From an uncultured Mycoplasmatota bacterium (lineage in GTDB: Bacteria > Bacillota_I > Bacilli_A > RF39 > UBA660), in assembly GCA_900547995.1 (NCBI GenBank), contig URIY01000022.1, forward strand, positions 1 through 28,006: DNA of 28,006 nt, written 5' to 3'. The stretch's first letter is position 1. Every line of letters begins with the position of its first letter. The notes under the pieces are model-generated. The model saw nothing but the letters and a program-made list of their open reading frames with translations, was not told the origin of the DNA and ran no database searches. A program made the translations under genes and the position numbers. Shown here piece by piece: positions 1 to 6,349 of this stretch.

Positions 1-1
1 G

Positions 2-94
2 GCTTATGAACTTACAATAGAACATCCAATAACAAAAGAAGAAATGATATTTAAAATCATATTAGAAAAGATTAGAAAGGAACTGTATTTATGA
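2..94 (+). CDS. C-terminal tail of an upstream gene (partial)
   Basis: Only the last 30 codons are in the window; the reading frame is open from base 2 and ends at TGA 92-94. The residues AYELTIEHPITKEEMIF resemble the last strand of RluA-family pseudouridine synthases (a His-Pro-x-Thr/Ser-x-Glu pattern near the C-terminus), but the piece is too short to be sure. The stop overlaps the start of the next small gene (ATGA at 91-94), so the bacteriocin-like gene may be translationally coupled to it. The coding call is fairly safe; the family is a guess. Confidence 0.5.
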   Translation, partial: AYELTIEHPITKEEMIFKIILEKIRKELYL

Positions 95-225
95 AGGAAT
101 TAGATAATCAAGAACTAAAAAAAGTAAATGGTGGTGGCTTTGGTATAGGCCTATTAATTGGTGCAGGTTTTGTACTAATTGCAGGTATTATTGATGGTTA
201 CGTAAGACCACTTAGATGTAATTAG
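91..225 (+). CDS. Bacteriocin-like peptide 1 with double-glycine leader
   Basis: A 44-residue precursor with an RBS (AGAAAGGA) eight bases upstream. Residues 1-15 (MKELDNQELKKVNGG) match the leader of class II bacteriocins and pheromones (LSxxELxxIxGG), which C39-peptidase ABC transporters cut after Gly-Gly. The predicted mature part is about 29 residues, Gly-rich and hydrophobic (GFGIGLLIGAGFVLIAGII), then DGYVRPLRCN with one Cys next to the end. That suits a membrane-active secreted peptide. It is followed after 12 bases by a second such gene. No C39 transporter or immunity gene is identifiable in the window; they may lie upstream. The leader is seen in the sequence; antimicrobial activity is inferred. 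Confidence 0.8.
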   Translation: MKELDNQELKKVNGGGFGIGLLIGAGFVLIAGIIDGYVRPLRCN

Positions 226-237
226 GAGGTAATATAT

Positions 238-402
238 ATGGAATTAAATAGGAATCAATTATTAAATATTGTAGGAGGATTTAGTATTTCTGGAACGCTT
301 ATTAATGCTTTTGTAAGAGGAATTAATTCTATTTTAGATTTAGGTAGAAGTATTGGTACAGCAATTAGAAGAGTACAAAATAAAAATATATGTCCACTTT
401 AA
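238..402 (+). CDS. Bacteriocin-like peptide 2 with double-glycine leader
   Basis: A 54-residue precursor preceded by AGGAGGT. The leader MELNRNQLLNIVGG ends in Gly13-Gly14, as expected for C39-type processing. The mature part (about 40 residues, starting FSISGTLINAFV) is amphipathic and basic near its end (GRSIGTAIRR, then NKNICPL) with a single Cys three residues from the C-terminus. Being adjacent to peptide 1 suggests a two-peptide (class IIb-like) bacteriocin. Its last codons overlap the start of the third small gene (390-402). The role is inferred from leader, size and context. Confidence 0.8.
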   Translation: MELNRNQLLNIVGGFSISGTLINAFVRGINSILDLGRSIGTAIRRVQNKNICPL

Positions 403-569
403 TAAATAAAATAAAAGAAAATAAAATAATAAAAGTTATTCTATGTCTATTAATTATAATAATGTTTATGCCTTTATTAGAAATTTTAATCAAAGTAATC
501 TTTAGTTATGGAACTTTAATTGGCACATTTTCAAGATATATTATAGAAGGGATGGTTTGTTTAGGATAA
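390..569 (+). CDS. Small membrane peptide, candidate immunity protein or third bacteriocin-like peptide
   Basis: A 59-residue ORF starting at an ATG inside the end of peptide 2 and ending in TAA 567-569 within the terminator hairpin. Residues 1-12 are basic, residues 13-38 are a strongly hydrophobic helix (IIKVILCLLIIIMFMPLLEI), and the tail is SYGTLIGTFSRYIIEGMVCLG. There is no Gly-Gly leader. Small one-helix proteins beside bacteriocin genes are often immunity proteins. However, the tail (GTLIGTFSR) resembles the tail of peptide 2 (GRSIGTAIR) and also carries a near-terminal Cys, so a related exported peptide is possible. No strong RBS is visible; translation would be coupled to peptide 2. 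Confidence 0.6.
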   Translation: MSTLINKIKENKIIKVILCLLIIIMFMPLLEILIKVIFSYGTLIGTFSRYIIEGMVCLG

Positions 570-592
570 AACCTAAATGAAAATCCCTTTTT
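549..592 (+). terminator. Rho-independent terminator of the small-peptide operon
   Basis: The inner stem TTTAGG (560-565) / CCTAAA (572-577) and the outer arms GGGAT (549-553) / ATCCC (583-587) are joined by G-T and A-T pairs and followed by TTTTT. It overlaps the stop of the third small gene. Confidence 0.75.
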
Positions 593-615
593 CGTGAAAA
601 TATAACAGTTTTTTG

Positions 616-644
616 TTGAAATATGTTTTTTTTAGTGATATAAT
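616..644 (+). promoter_or_regulatory. Sigma-A type promoter of rpsU
   Basis: TTGAAA (616-621) and TATAAT (639-644) with a 17-base spacer, 32 bases before the rpsU start. It lies directly after the terminator of the previous operon. Confidence 0.8.
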
Positions 645-675
645 ATCCCTAGTCGAAGAGGGGAGGGATTGATTT

Positions 676-870
676 ATGTCTACAGTAACAGTTAAAAATG
701 GAAACGTAGAAGGTGCTTTAAAAATATTTAAACAAAAAAATGCAAAGAATGGCCTCCTAAAAGAAGCTCGTAAGAGACAAGAAGGTTATATGAAACCTGG
801 AGTAAAAAGAAGAGAAGCTAAGAAAGAAGCAATAAGAAATAACCGTCGTAACAATAGAGATTATCGTTAA
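676..870 (+). CDS. rpsU: 30S ribosomal protein S21
   Basis: 64 residues, the usual length for S21. The protein is very basic, with the family pattern VKNGNVEGALKIFKQK near the N-terminus and an Arg/Lys-rich tail (KPGVKRREAKKEA). S21 sits on the small-subunit platform and helps mRNA base pairing at initiation. A GGGAGGG Shine-Dalgarno precedes the ATG. It has its own promoter (616-644) and is followed after 14 bases by the YqeY-like gene, a pairing common in Firmicutes, so the two probably form an operon. Confidence 0.95.
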   Translation: MSTVTVKNGNVEGALKIFKQKNAKNGLLKEARKRQEGYMKPGVKRREAKKEAIRNNRRNNRDYR

Positions 871-884
871 TAGAAGGAGCTTAC

Positions 885-1328
885 ATGAAAAATAAAATAA
901 TTGAAGATATTAAAAGTGCTATGAAATCTCAAGATAAGGTAGCTTTGGCTGTTGTTAGAATGTTAAAATCTGATATTCAAATGGCAGAGTTAAATAAAAA
1001 AAGTGAACTTACTGATGATGAGATAGTATCAATTGTTAGTAAGCAAATTAAAATGCGAAAAGATTCTATTAAAGAATTTGAAAAAGGAAATAGAAATGAT
1101 TTAATAGAACAATCAGAACAAGAAATTAAAATTCTTGAAAAATATTTACCAGAACAATTGACTGAAGAAGAAGTTACTGATATAATTAATAATGTATTTA
1201 GTAAAGTAAATCCTACTTCTTCTTCAGATATGGGAAAGATTATGGGTGCTTTAACCCCATTAGTTAAAGGTAAAACTGACATGGTAATTGTTAGTAAAAT
1301 AGTTAAAGAAAAATTATCTAATTTATAA
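885..1328 (+). CDS. GatB/YqeY domain protein
   Basis: 147 residues, the standard length of the YqeY family. The N-terminal helical part has the typical IIEDIKSAMKSQDKVALAVVRMLKSDI, then the conserved LEKYLPEQLTEEE in the middle and GKIMGALTPLVKGKTDM near the end. The C-terminal half resembles the tail domain of GatB, the amidotransferase that makes Gln-tRNA or Asn-tRNA, which is thought to contact tRNA. The role of stand-alone YqeY proteins is not settled. The start has an AGAAGGAGC ribosome site. It is likely co-transcribed with rpsU. Confidence 0.93.
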   Translation: MKNKIIEDIKSAMKSQDKVALAVVRMLKSDIQMAELNKKSELTDDEIVSIVSKQIKMRKDSIKEFEKGNRNDLIEQSEQEIKILEKYLPEQLTEEEVTDIINNVFSKVNPTSSSDMGKIMGALTPLVKGKTDMVIVSKIVKEKLSNL

Positions 1329-1379
1329 TTATTTTAAAAATATAGAATAGAATATAATATATTAGATATTTTTCTATAT

Positions 1380-1453
1380 GCAGGTGTGGTTCAATGGTAG
1401 AATGCGACCTTGCCAAGGTTGAGACGCGAGTTCGATTCTCGTCACTTGCTCCA
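1380..1453 (+). tRNA. tRNA-Gly (anticodon GCC)
   Basis: The acceptor arm GCAGGTG (1380-1386) pairs with CACTTGC (1443-1449), with one G-T pair. The anticodon is GCC at 1412-1414 in a loop TTGCCAA. A T-arm with TTCGATT is present, the discriminator is T1450, and CCA is encoded (1451-1453). A TATAAT at 1353-1358 could be its -10 box, but the -35 is poor. A strong terminator follows at once. Confidence 0.95.
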
Positions 1454-1463
1454 GATTGATACT

Positions 1464-1494
1464 AAACTCGGACTTTTATAGTCCGAGTTTTCTA
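1464..1494 (+). terminator. Rho-independent terminator after tRNA-Gly
   Basis: Perfect 10-bp stem AAACTCGGAC (1464-1473) / GTCCGAGTTT (1481-1490) with loop TTTTATA and a short T-rich tail. Confidence 0.9.
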
Positions 1495-1559
1495 ATGCAA
1501 AAATCTATGATAAAATAAATATATAAAGTTAAATTCAATTATTAATTTATAAACACATT

Positions 1560-1573
1560 TGTGATTTGTCACA
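1560..1573 (+). promoter_or_regulatory. Palindrome TGTGA-N4-TCACA, possible operator
   Basis: TGTGATTTGTCACA has five-base arms around TTTG and ends 36 bases before the metallopeptidase-like gene. On the minus strand it contains TGTGACAAAT, close to the TGTGACAAAAT element at the response-regulator and ABC promoters (14023-14033, 15964-15974). The regulator is unknown. Confidence 0.35.
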
Positions 1574-1609
1574 GAAAATTACATATTAAAATAAATAGGA
1601 TGATGATAT

Positions 1610-2434
1610 ATGAAAGAACAACAAATAAAAAGATTTATAGAACAGGTGAAATCAGAATTAACATATAAGAAAATTTTGAAAAGCGATATTATTTATCAAT
1701 TAATAAACATTTTTAATACGGCTAGTGTTACCCTTGAAAAACAAAATTACTCTAGTGAAATAGAAAATCCTTTAGAAATGGCTCTTGAGTTTTATAAAGA
1801 ATATAATATGGAATACTACAACACTATTATAGAGAATATTCAAAATAGAAGAATTATCATTAACAAAAATATTGGTAAATCTTTTACTGATACAAAAAAT
1901 AATACAACAAATATTAGCTTATGTGGAAATGATGGCGATCTTTTTAATATAGTTCATGAATTAGCTCATTTTATTGATAGAAATAGCAAGCCTCCAATTA
2001 TTCCTGATGAGTATTGGTTTTTATCTGAAACTTTTGCGTTTTATATCGAAAAAAGATTAGAAAATTGGCTATTAAATAAAGATTACAAAGATTTAATTTA
2101 TACTAGAAGAAATAATAGAATTTTTTTTGAAAATAAAATGTTAGAAGCTATTGAAAATCAATTATATTATGAAAATTTATATAGACAAAAAAGAATAATT
2201 GTAGAAAGTGATATTGATATTAAAAAAATAAAGTCTATAATAAAGTATGATGTTCCTTATAATATTGTAAATTATTTATTACAATACCCATTGGCAAATA
2301 TCCTTTCTAATTGCTTAATTGATAATTACATAATACAAGATGATAATCAGCTAGTTGAGAAATGTATTAATATGGATTTGTATAAAATTTTAGAAGATTA
2401 TTCGGCTAGTACAAAAATTTATAATTACTTATAG
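1610..2434 (+). CDS. Predicted zinc metallopeptidase (HELAH, gluzincin-like)
   Basis: 274 residues. The core motif HELAH is at 116-120, after NISLCGNDGDLFNIV, a strand-helix context typical of zincins. A Glu (E140, in WFLSETFAFYIE) lies 20 residues after the second His and is a plausible third zinc ligand, as in M3/M48-like gluzincins (SETFA is also seen in M3 oligopeptidases). There is no signal peptide or membrane segment, so it is probably cytoplasmic. The N-terminal 110 residues are helical and unassigned. It starts at ATG after GATGATAT, without a strong Shine-Dalgarno. It is transcribed alone and closed by a terminator at 2479. The substrate is unknown. The HExxH is clear; the exact family is inferred. 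Confidence 0.7.
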   Translation: MKEQQIKRFIEQVKSELTYKKILKSDIIYQLINIFNTASVTLEKQNYSSEIENPLEMALEFYKEYNMEYYNTIIENIQNRRIIINKNIGKSFTDTKNNTTNISLCGNDGDLFNIVHELAHFIDRNSKPPIIPDEYWFLSETFAFYIEKRLENWLLNKDYKDLIYTRRNNRIFFENKMLEAIENQLYYENLYRQKRIIVESDIDIKKIKSIIKYDVPYNIVNYLLQYPLANILSNCLIDNYIIQDDNQLVEKCINMDLYKILEDYSASTKIYNYL

Positions 2435-2478
2435 AAAAGTTGTTATGCTTCTTTCTTTAGGACTCCGTTTAGAGAATT

Positions 2479-2508
2479 ACTCACACTTTTGTGTGAGTTT
2501 TCTTTTTA
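2479..2508 (+). terminator. Rho-independent terminator of the metallopeptidase-like gene
   Basis: ACTCACAC (2479-2486), loop TTTT, GTGTGAGT (2491-2498), then TTTTCTTTTT. Confidence 0.85.
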
Positions 2509-2567
2509 TATAACAATTTTTCTAATTTAGAAACGCGCTGGCAAATTAATTATGTTATTTGTCAATT

Positions 2568-3455
2568 CTACATATTATTCTTTATTAAAGAAGTAATAAA
2601 TTTATTACAGCTATTACTTAATATGTTATTTTTCAAAGTAACAATACCATATGAAATTTTAGGCGTTTCAGGAATGGTCTTAATGATAAATAAACTTTCA
2701 TTTTTTAATTCTTTTTCTATATATAATTTTGTTACATATCCTATTCCATAACCTATTTTTGTGAAGTCAATAAGTAAAGATGAGCTTCCAATATTTAATT
2801 TTGAATCAACTTTTAAATTATTTTCTTTAAATAATTTTTTTGCACTAGCATAAGAATTTGAAGGATCTTTTTGAAGCAATATCGGATATTTTATTAAACT
2901 AGACAATTTTATAGGCTGTTCTATATTATTATATAATTCTTTATTAGCCACAAATTCGTATGAAGAGGTACCTAATTTAATAAAGTTTAAGTCTTTATCC
3001 AAATTGTTTGGAAACTTACAAATAACTAAATCAAGTAAACCATTTTGTAATAACCTAATATTATCTTTAGTTGTATCAGTATTAATCTCAATTTTAACAT
3101 TAGGATATTTTTTATAAAAATCATTTATATAGTCCATTAATAGTCTTACTAAAGTGGTACTTATACCAATTCTGATTGTTCCACAGTTATTATCTTTGTA
3201 ATTTTTAATTTCGCTTTCCACATTATCAAGTATAGTCAATGCATTTTTAATTTGCAAAAATATTTCTTGCCCTATAGGTGTTAATACTACACCTTTTCTG
3301 GTCCTGTTAAATAAGATAACACCTAATGAATCTTCGAGATTTTTAATATGTTTTGTTATAGCTGGTTGGGATATATTTAATTTTTCACTAGCTTTCGTTA
3401 TATTTTGATTAACTGCTACAATATAAAAAATTCTATATAAATCAATATTTATCAT
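2568..3455 (-). CDS. LysR-family transcriptional regulator
   Basis: 295 residues, the usual LTTR length. The N-terminal winged helix-turn-helix (about 1-60) has the family signature NITKASEKLNISQPAITKHI followed by LEDSLGVILFNRT. The rest is a periplasmic-binding-protein-like effector domain (about 88-290), beginning GTIRIGISTTLV. It is divergent from the HD hydrolase gene at 3564, the classic LTTR layout. Two perfect T-N11-A palindromes sit in the shared region; one lies between the -35 and -10 of its own promoter and suggests autorepression. The effector cannot be read from sequence. Confidence 0.95.
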   Translation of the reverse strand: MINIDLYRIFYIVAVNQNITKASEKLNISQPAITKHIKNLEDSLGVILFNRTRKGVVLTPIGQEIFLQIKNALTILDNVESEIKNYKDNNCGTIRIGISTTLVRLLMDYINDFYKKYPNVKIEINTDTTKDNIRLLQNGLLDLVICKFPNNLDKDLNFIKLGTSSYEFVANKELYNNIEQPIKLSSLIKYPILLQKDPSNSYASAKKLFKENNLKVDSKLNIGSSSLLIDFTKIGYGIGYVTKLYIEKELKNESLFIIKTIPETPKISYGIVTLKNNILSNSCNKFITSLIKNNM

Positions 3456-3470
3456 TTTCTCACCATTTAC

Positions 3471-3499
3471 ATTATATCATAACTAAAAGTTATTGCCTA
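3471..3499 (-). promoter_or_regulatory. Promoter of the LysR gene
   Basis: Read on the minus strand: -35 TAGGCA (3499-3494), a 17-base spacer, and -10 TATAAT (3476-3471). The spacer is the first LysR-type palindrome itself. Confidence 0.5.
3479..3493. promoter_or_regulatory. LysR-type operator 1 (T-N11-A palindrome)
   Basis: ATAACT-AAA-AGTTAT is a perfect 6-3-6 inverted repeat containing T-N11-A (3480-3492). It is centred 22 bases from the second palindrome, i.e. about two helical turns. Confidence 0.65.
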
Positions 3500-3500
3500 T

Positions 3501-3515
3501 ATACAATATTTGTAT
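3501..3515. promoter_or_regulatory. LysR-type operator 2 (T-N11-A palindrome)
   Basis: ATACAA-TAT-TTGTAT is a perfect 6-3-6 inverted repeat with T-N11-A (3502-3514). It is on the HD-hydrolase side of the divergent region and may overlap that gene's -35 (TTGTAT at 3510-3515). Confidence 0.6.
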
Positions 3516-3563
3516 TTTAAATTATTCAATTTTTGTTATATATTGATATTGGAGGTAATGTAT

Positions 3564-4373
3564 ATGGAAGAGGAAAGAAGAAAGTATTTATTAAATCAAG
3601 GAAATAAAAATGAACATTCACATTTAATTATTATTGTTGATCGAAGTGATTATATTCCTGAGGAAATAACAAGATATGTAAAAAGAAATGAGGATATTAA
3701 AGATATTTTATTTCAATATATATGTAATCCTAATTTGGAAATATGGAATATTTATAATTATGATATGGATTTAGAAATACAAATTAATGAAAGTAAACCG
3801 TATCATGTGGTAGCACCATACAATAAAATGAAAGAGGCATATGATTTTGCAAAACAAAAACATGAAGGACAAGTTAGACGAAATGGAAGTGCTTATATCT
3901 CTCATCCTATCAAAGTTGTAGAAATTATCAAAGATTATTTTTCAAATCATCCTAAAATTAACGAATTTATTACTGCAGCTTATTTGCATGATACTATTGA
4001 AGATACTGATACCACAATAGATGAAATCAATCAAAAATTTGGAGAATATGTAGCATATTTAGTTAATGGTGTTACAAACAATGAAAAAATGAAAAAGGTA
4101 ATGGGAAAAACTAATTATTTATGTGACAAGATGTTGAATATGAATGAAGATATTTTAAATTTAAAATTGTGTGATAGATTAGCTAATGTTTTAGACCTAA
4201 GCGCTGTAAGCTCTGATTTTGTAGAAAAATATGAAATAGAGACTACAATAATTATAAATTACTTATTGACTAATAGAACTGTAACTGATATTCAAAGAGA
4301 AATTATAAAAAGAGTAAATGAACAGATTAATTGTTTAAGAAAGCAAAAAATTCTAAAATTATCAAAAAGTTAG
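3564..4373 (+). CDS. SpoT/MESH1-like HD-domain hydrolase (putative ppGpp hydrolase)
   Basis: 269 residues from ATG 3564, chosen because GGAGG at 3551-3555 is eight bases away. An in-frame ATG at 3558 is too close, and the upstream extension to 3510 lies inside the operator region. Residues 90-215 hold the HD fold of Rel/SpoT hydrolases: H114 (YISHPI), H142-D143 with the catalytic E146-D147 (LHDTIEDT), and D204 (KLCDRLAN). All metal and catalytic residues are present, so a working alarmone-type pyrophosphohydrolase is likely. No synthetase, TGS or ACT domain is present. The first 85 residues match no family I recognise. Divergent LysR control is likely. Other nucleotide substrates are possible. 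Confidence 0.8.
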   Translation: MEEERRKYLLNQGNKNEHSHLIIIVDRSDYIPEEITRYVKRNEDIKDILFQYICNPNLEIWNIYNYDMDLEIQINESKPYHVVAPYNKMKEAYDFAKQKHEGQVRRNGSAYISHPIKVVEIIKDYFSNHPKINEFITAAYLHDTIEDTDTTIDEINQKFGEYVAYLVNGVTNNEKMKKVMGKTNYLCDKMLNMNEDILNLKLCDRLANVLDLSAVSSDFVEKYEIETTIIINYLLTNRTVTDIQREIIKRVNEQINCLRKQKILKLSKS

Positions 4374-4412
4374 TTTAAATCATTCCAATTAAATGTTTCA
4401 TTAGATATTTAG

Positions 4413-4436
4413 TCGAACTTTATAGTTCAATTTTTT
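4413..4436 (+). terminator. Probable terminator of the HD hydrolase gene
   Basis: GAACT (4415-4419), loop TTAT, AGTTC (4424-4428), then AATTTTTT. The stem is short, so this is moderate. Confidence 0.5.
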
Positions 4437-4549
4437 AGAACTTTAATTTATCATAATTAAAAAGTGACCAAATATATTTAAAATTTATTAGTAAAAATAT
4501 TAGATATTGAATAATCCAATAGTTATTTATTATTTTATTATGAGAAAAT

Positions 4550-4584
4550 AAAAAGACAATGCTTATAATATACATTGCCTTTTT
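4550..4584 (-). terminator. Terminator of the ABC exporter operon
   Basis: On the minus strand AAAAAGGCAATG pairs with CATTGTCTTTTT (12 bp, one G-U) around an 11-base loop, with a T-rich tail. It overlaps the stop codon of the second ABC gene. Confidence 0.8.
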
Positions 4585-6301
4585 ATTCTTCTATTTCATA
4601 TAGTTCTTTGTATTCTATACATTTATTCATAAGTTCATTATGCGTTCCATTATTAATTATTTGATGATTACTTAAAACAAGAATATTATCTGCATCGACT
4701 ATTGTACTAAGTCTATGGGCAACTATAATAACTGTATGAGTTTTTGCTAAATCTTTTATAATATCTTTTATTTTTTCTTGGTTATTATTATCTAATGAAC
4801 TTGTTGCTTCATCAAATAAAATTATTTTAGATTCTTTGATTAGTGCTCTAGCGATGGCTATACGTTGTTTTTGACCACCACTTAAAATAACACCATTTTC
4901 ACCTACAATAGTATCATATCCTTCAGGCATTTCCATAATTAAATCATGTATCTGTGCTTTTTTACATACGTTTGTAATTTCTTCATCAGTTGCCTCAGGA
5001 TTAGCTAATTTTATATTGTCTTTTATAGATAAATTAAAAATATATGGTGCTTGTGAAACAATTGATATACTGTTTTTAATTGTATCTTCAGATAAATCAT
5101 TTATATTTAAATCATCAATTAAAATAGTTCCATTATCTATTTCATAACTTTTATTAATTAATTTTAGTATAGTTGACTTTCCTTCGCCACTTTTTCCAAC
5201 AATAGCAGTCATTTTATTTGGTTCAATTTTAAAAGTCAAATTGTAAAATAAATTTTTTGAATTATATTTAAAATTAACGTCTTTAAATTCAATATATCCA
5301 TCTAAATTTGAAATATCCTTTTTACCATATTTTTCTTTACTAAAAGAATTATATGTAATTATATCAAATACCCTCGAAGCTGCCACTTTCCCATCAGAAA
5401 GTTTTTCCCTTATCTCGGAAATATAATTTATTAAATTTAAAACTTTGTTTTTATAAAGAAATATTATTAAAAAAGAACTTACCTGAAGAGAATTATTAAC
5501 TATAAAATAAACAGATATAAGAATAAATAAGAAATCAATTACATGTTGAAAAGAGGCAATATATCTATTCCATGTTCTCCTAGTATGTATACTTTTTATT
5601 TCAGCAGTAATTGATTCATCTGTTTTTTTATTAACATCAAATAATACTTTCTTTTTTAAATTAAGGTTTCTTATTTCTCTTATTCCTCTTATTACATCAG
5701 TATAAATACCAACAACTTTTTCATCTTTATTTTTATAATCGCTTTTAGCATTTTTATAATAATATAATTTTTTTGATGTTAAAATGTATACTAATATTAT
5801 ATTTAATATTAAAAATAATCCTAAGTAAACATTCAAATAAAGAACATATCCAATAAAACTGATGTTTAAAATTATTCCAGATAAATCATCAGTAATATAA
5901 TCAAATAATTCAGATAATTCAGTTGTATCTTTATTTAGTCTTGATATAAAAAGTCCTGAATTAGTATTATCAAAATTTTTAACTTCAAAGTTGGTTAAGC
6001 TTTCTAGCATGTCTTTTTTTAAATCAAAATTGACTTTTCCATTTAATTTTAAAACTATCATTGACCAAATATTAGTAATAATTTCAATTATTATTCTAAG
6101 TATAAGTAAGAAAAAAGCAGTTTTAATTATAGTATCTTTATTAAAATTTTCAAAATATCCTAGCATTTTTCCCTCATATATAGGGGAGAGTAGAGATATT
6201 AGAGCATATACTATACTAAATATAATAACTAATATAGAAAGCATTTTATACTTTTTGTAATATTTAAATAAATGTTTTAAGCTTTGTACTTCTTTTTTCA
6301 T
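4583..6301 (-). CDS. ABC exporter half-transporter, catalytic-site subunit (permease-ATPase fusion)
   Basis: 572 residues. The N-terminal part (about 15-300) is a type IV ABC exporter membrane domain with about six hydrophobic segments. The ATPase has Walker A GKSGEGKST (369-377), Q-loop Q417, a canonical signature LSGGQ (473-477), Walker B IILFDE (493-498) and a switch His in AHRLST. It lies 48 bases after the other half-transporter on the same strand, so the two probably form a heterodimeric exporter of drugs, lipids or peptides. There is no C39 peptidase domain, which argues against it being the processing exporter of the bacteriocin-like peptides. The substrate cannot be told from sequence. 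Confidence 0.9.
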   Translation of the reverse strand: MKKEVQSLKHLFKYYKKYKMLSILVIIFSIVYALISLLSPIYEGKMLGYFENFNKDTIIKTAFFLLILRIIIEIITNIWSMIVLKLNGKVNFDLKKDMLESLTNFEVKNFDNTNSGLFISRLNKDTTELSELFDYITDDLSGIILNISFIGYVLYLNVYLGLFLILNIILVYILTSKKLYYYKNAKSDYKNKDEKVVGIYTDVIRGIREIRNLNLKKKVLFDVNKKTDESITAEIKSIHTRRTWNRYIASFQHVIDFLFILISVYFIVNNSLQVSSFLIIFLYKNKVLNLINYISEIREKLSDGKVAASRVFDIITYNSFSKEKYGKKDISNLDGYIEFKDVNFKYNSKNLFYNLTFKIEPNKMTAIVGKSGEGKSTILKLINKSYEIDNGTILIDDLNINDLSEDTIKNSISIVSQAPYIFNLSIKDNIKLANPEATDEEITNVCKKAQIHDLIMEMPEGYDTIVGENGVILSGGQKQRIAIARALIKESKIILFDEATSSLDNNNQEKIKDIIKDLAKTHTVIIVAHRLSTIVDADNILVLSNHQIINNGTHNELMNKCIEYKELYEIEE

Positions 6302-6349
6302 GTAATTAATCTCCTAACCAAATTTTTCATATTAAAGTTATTGTATAGT

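Noticed and set aside
977..1282. Minus-strand ORF of 101 codons
   Set aside because: Lies wholly inside the well-supported YqeY-like gene; no ribosome site.
3510..3563. Upstream in-frame start for the HD hydrolase giving 18 more residues
   Set aside because: It would lie inside the second LysR palindrome with no ribosome site; GGAGG at 3551-3555 fits ATG 3564.
5991..6260. Plus-strand ORF of 89 codons inside the ABC exporter gene
   Set aside because: Hydrophobic shadow of the membrane domain on the other strand.
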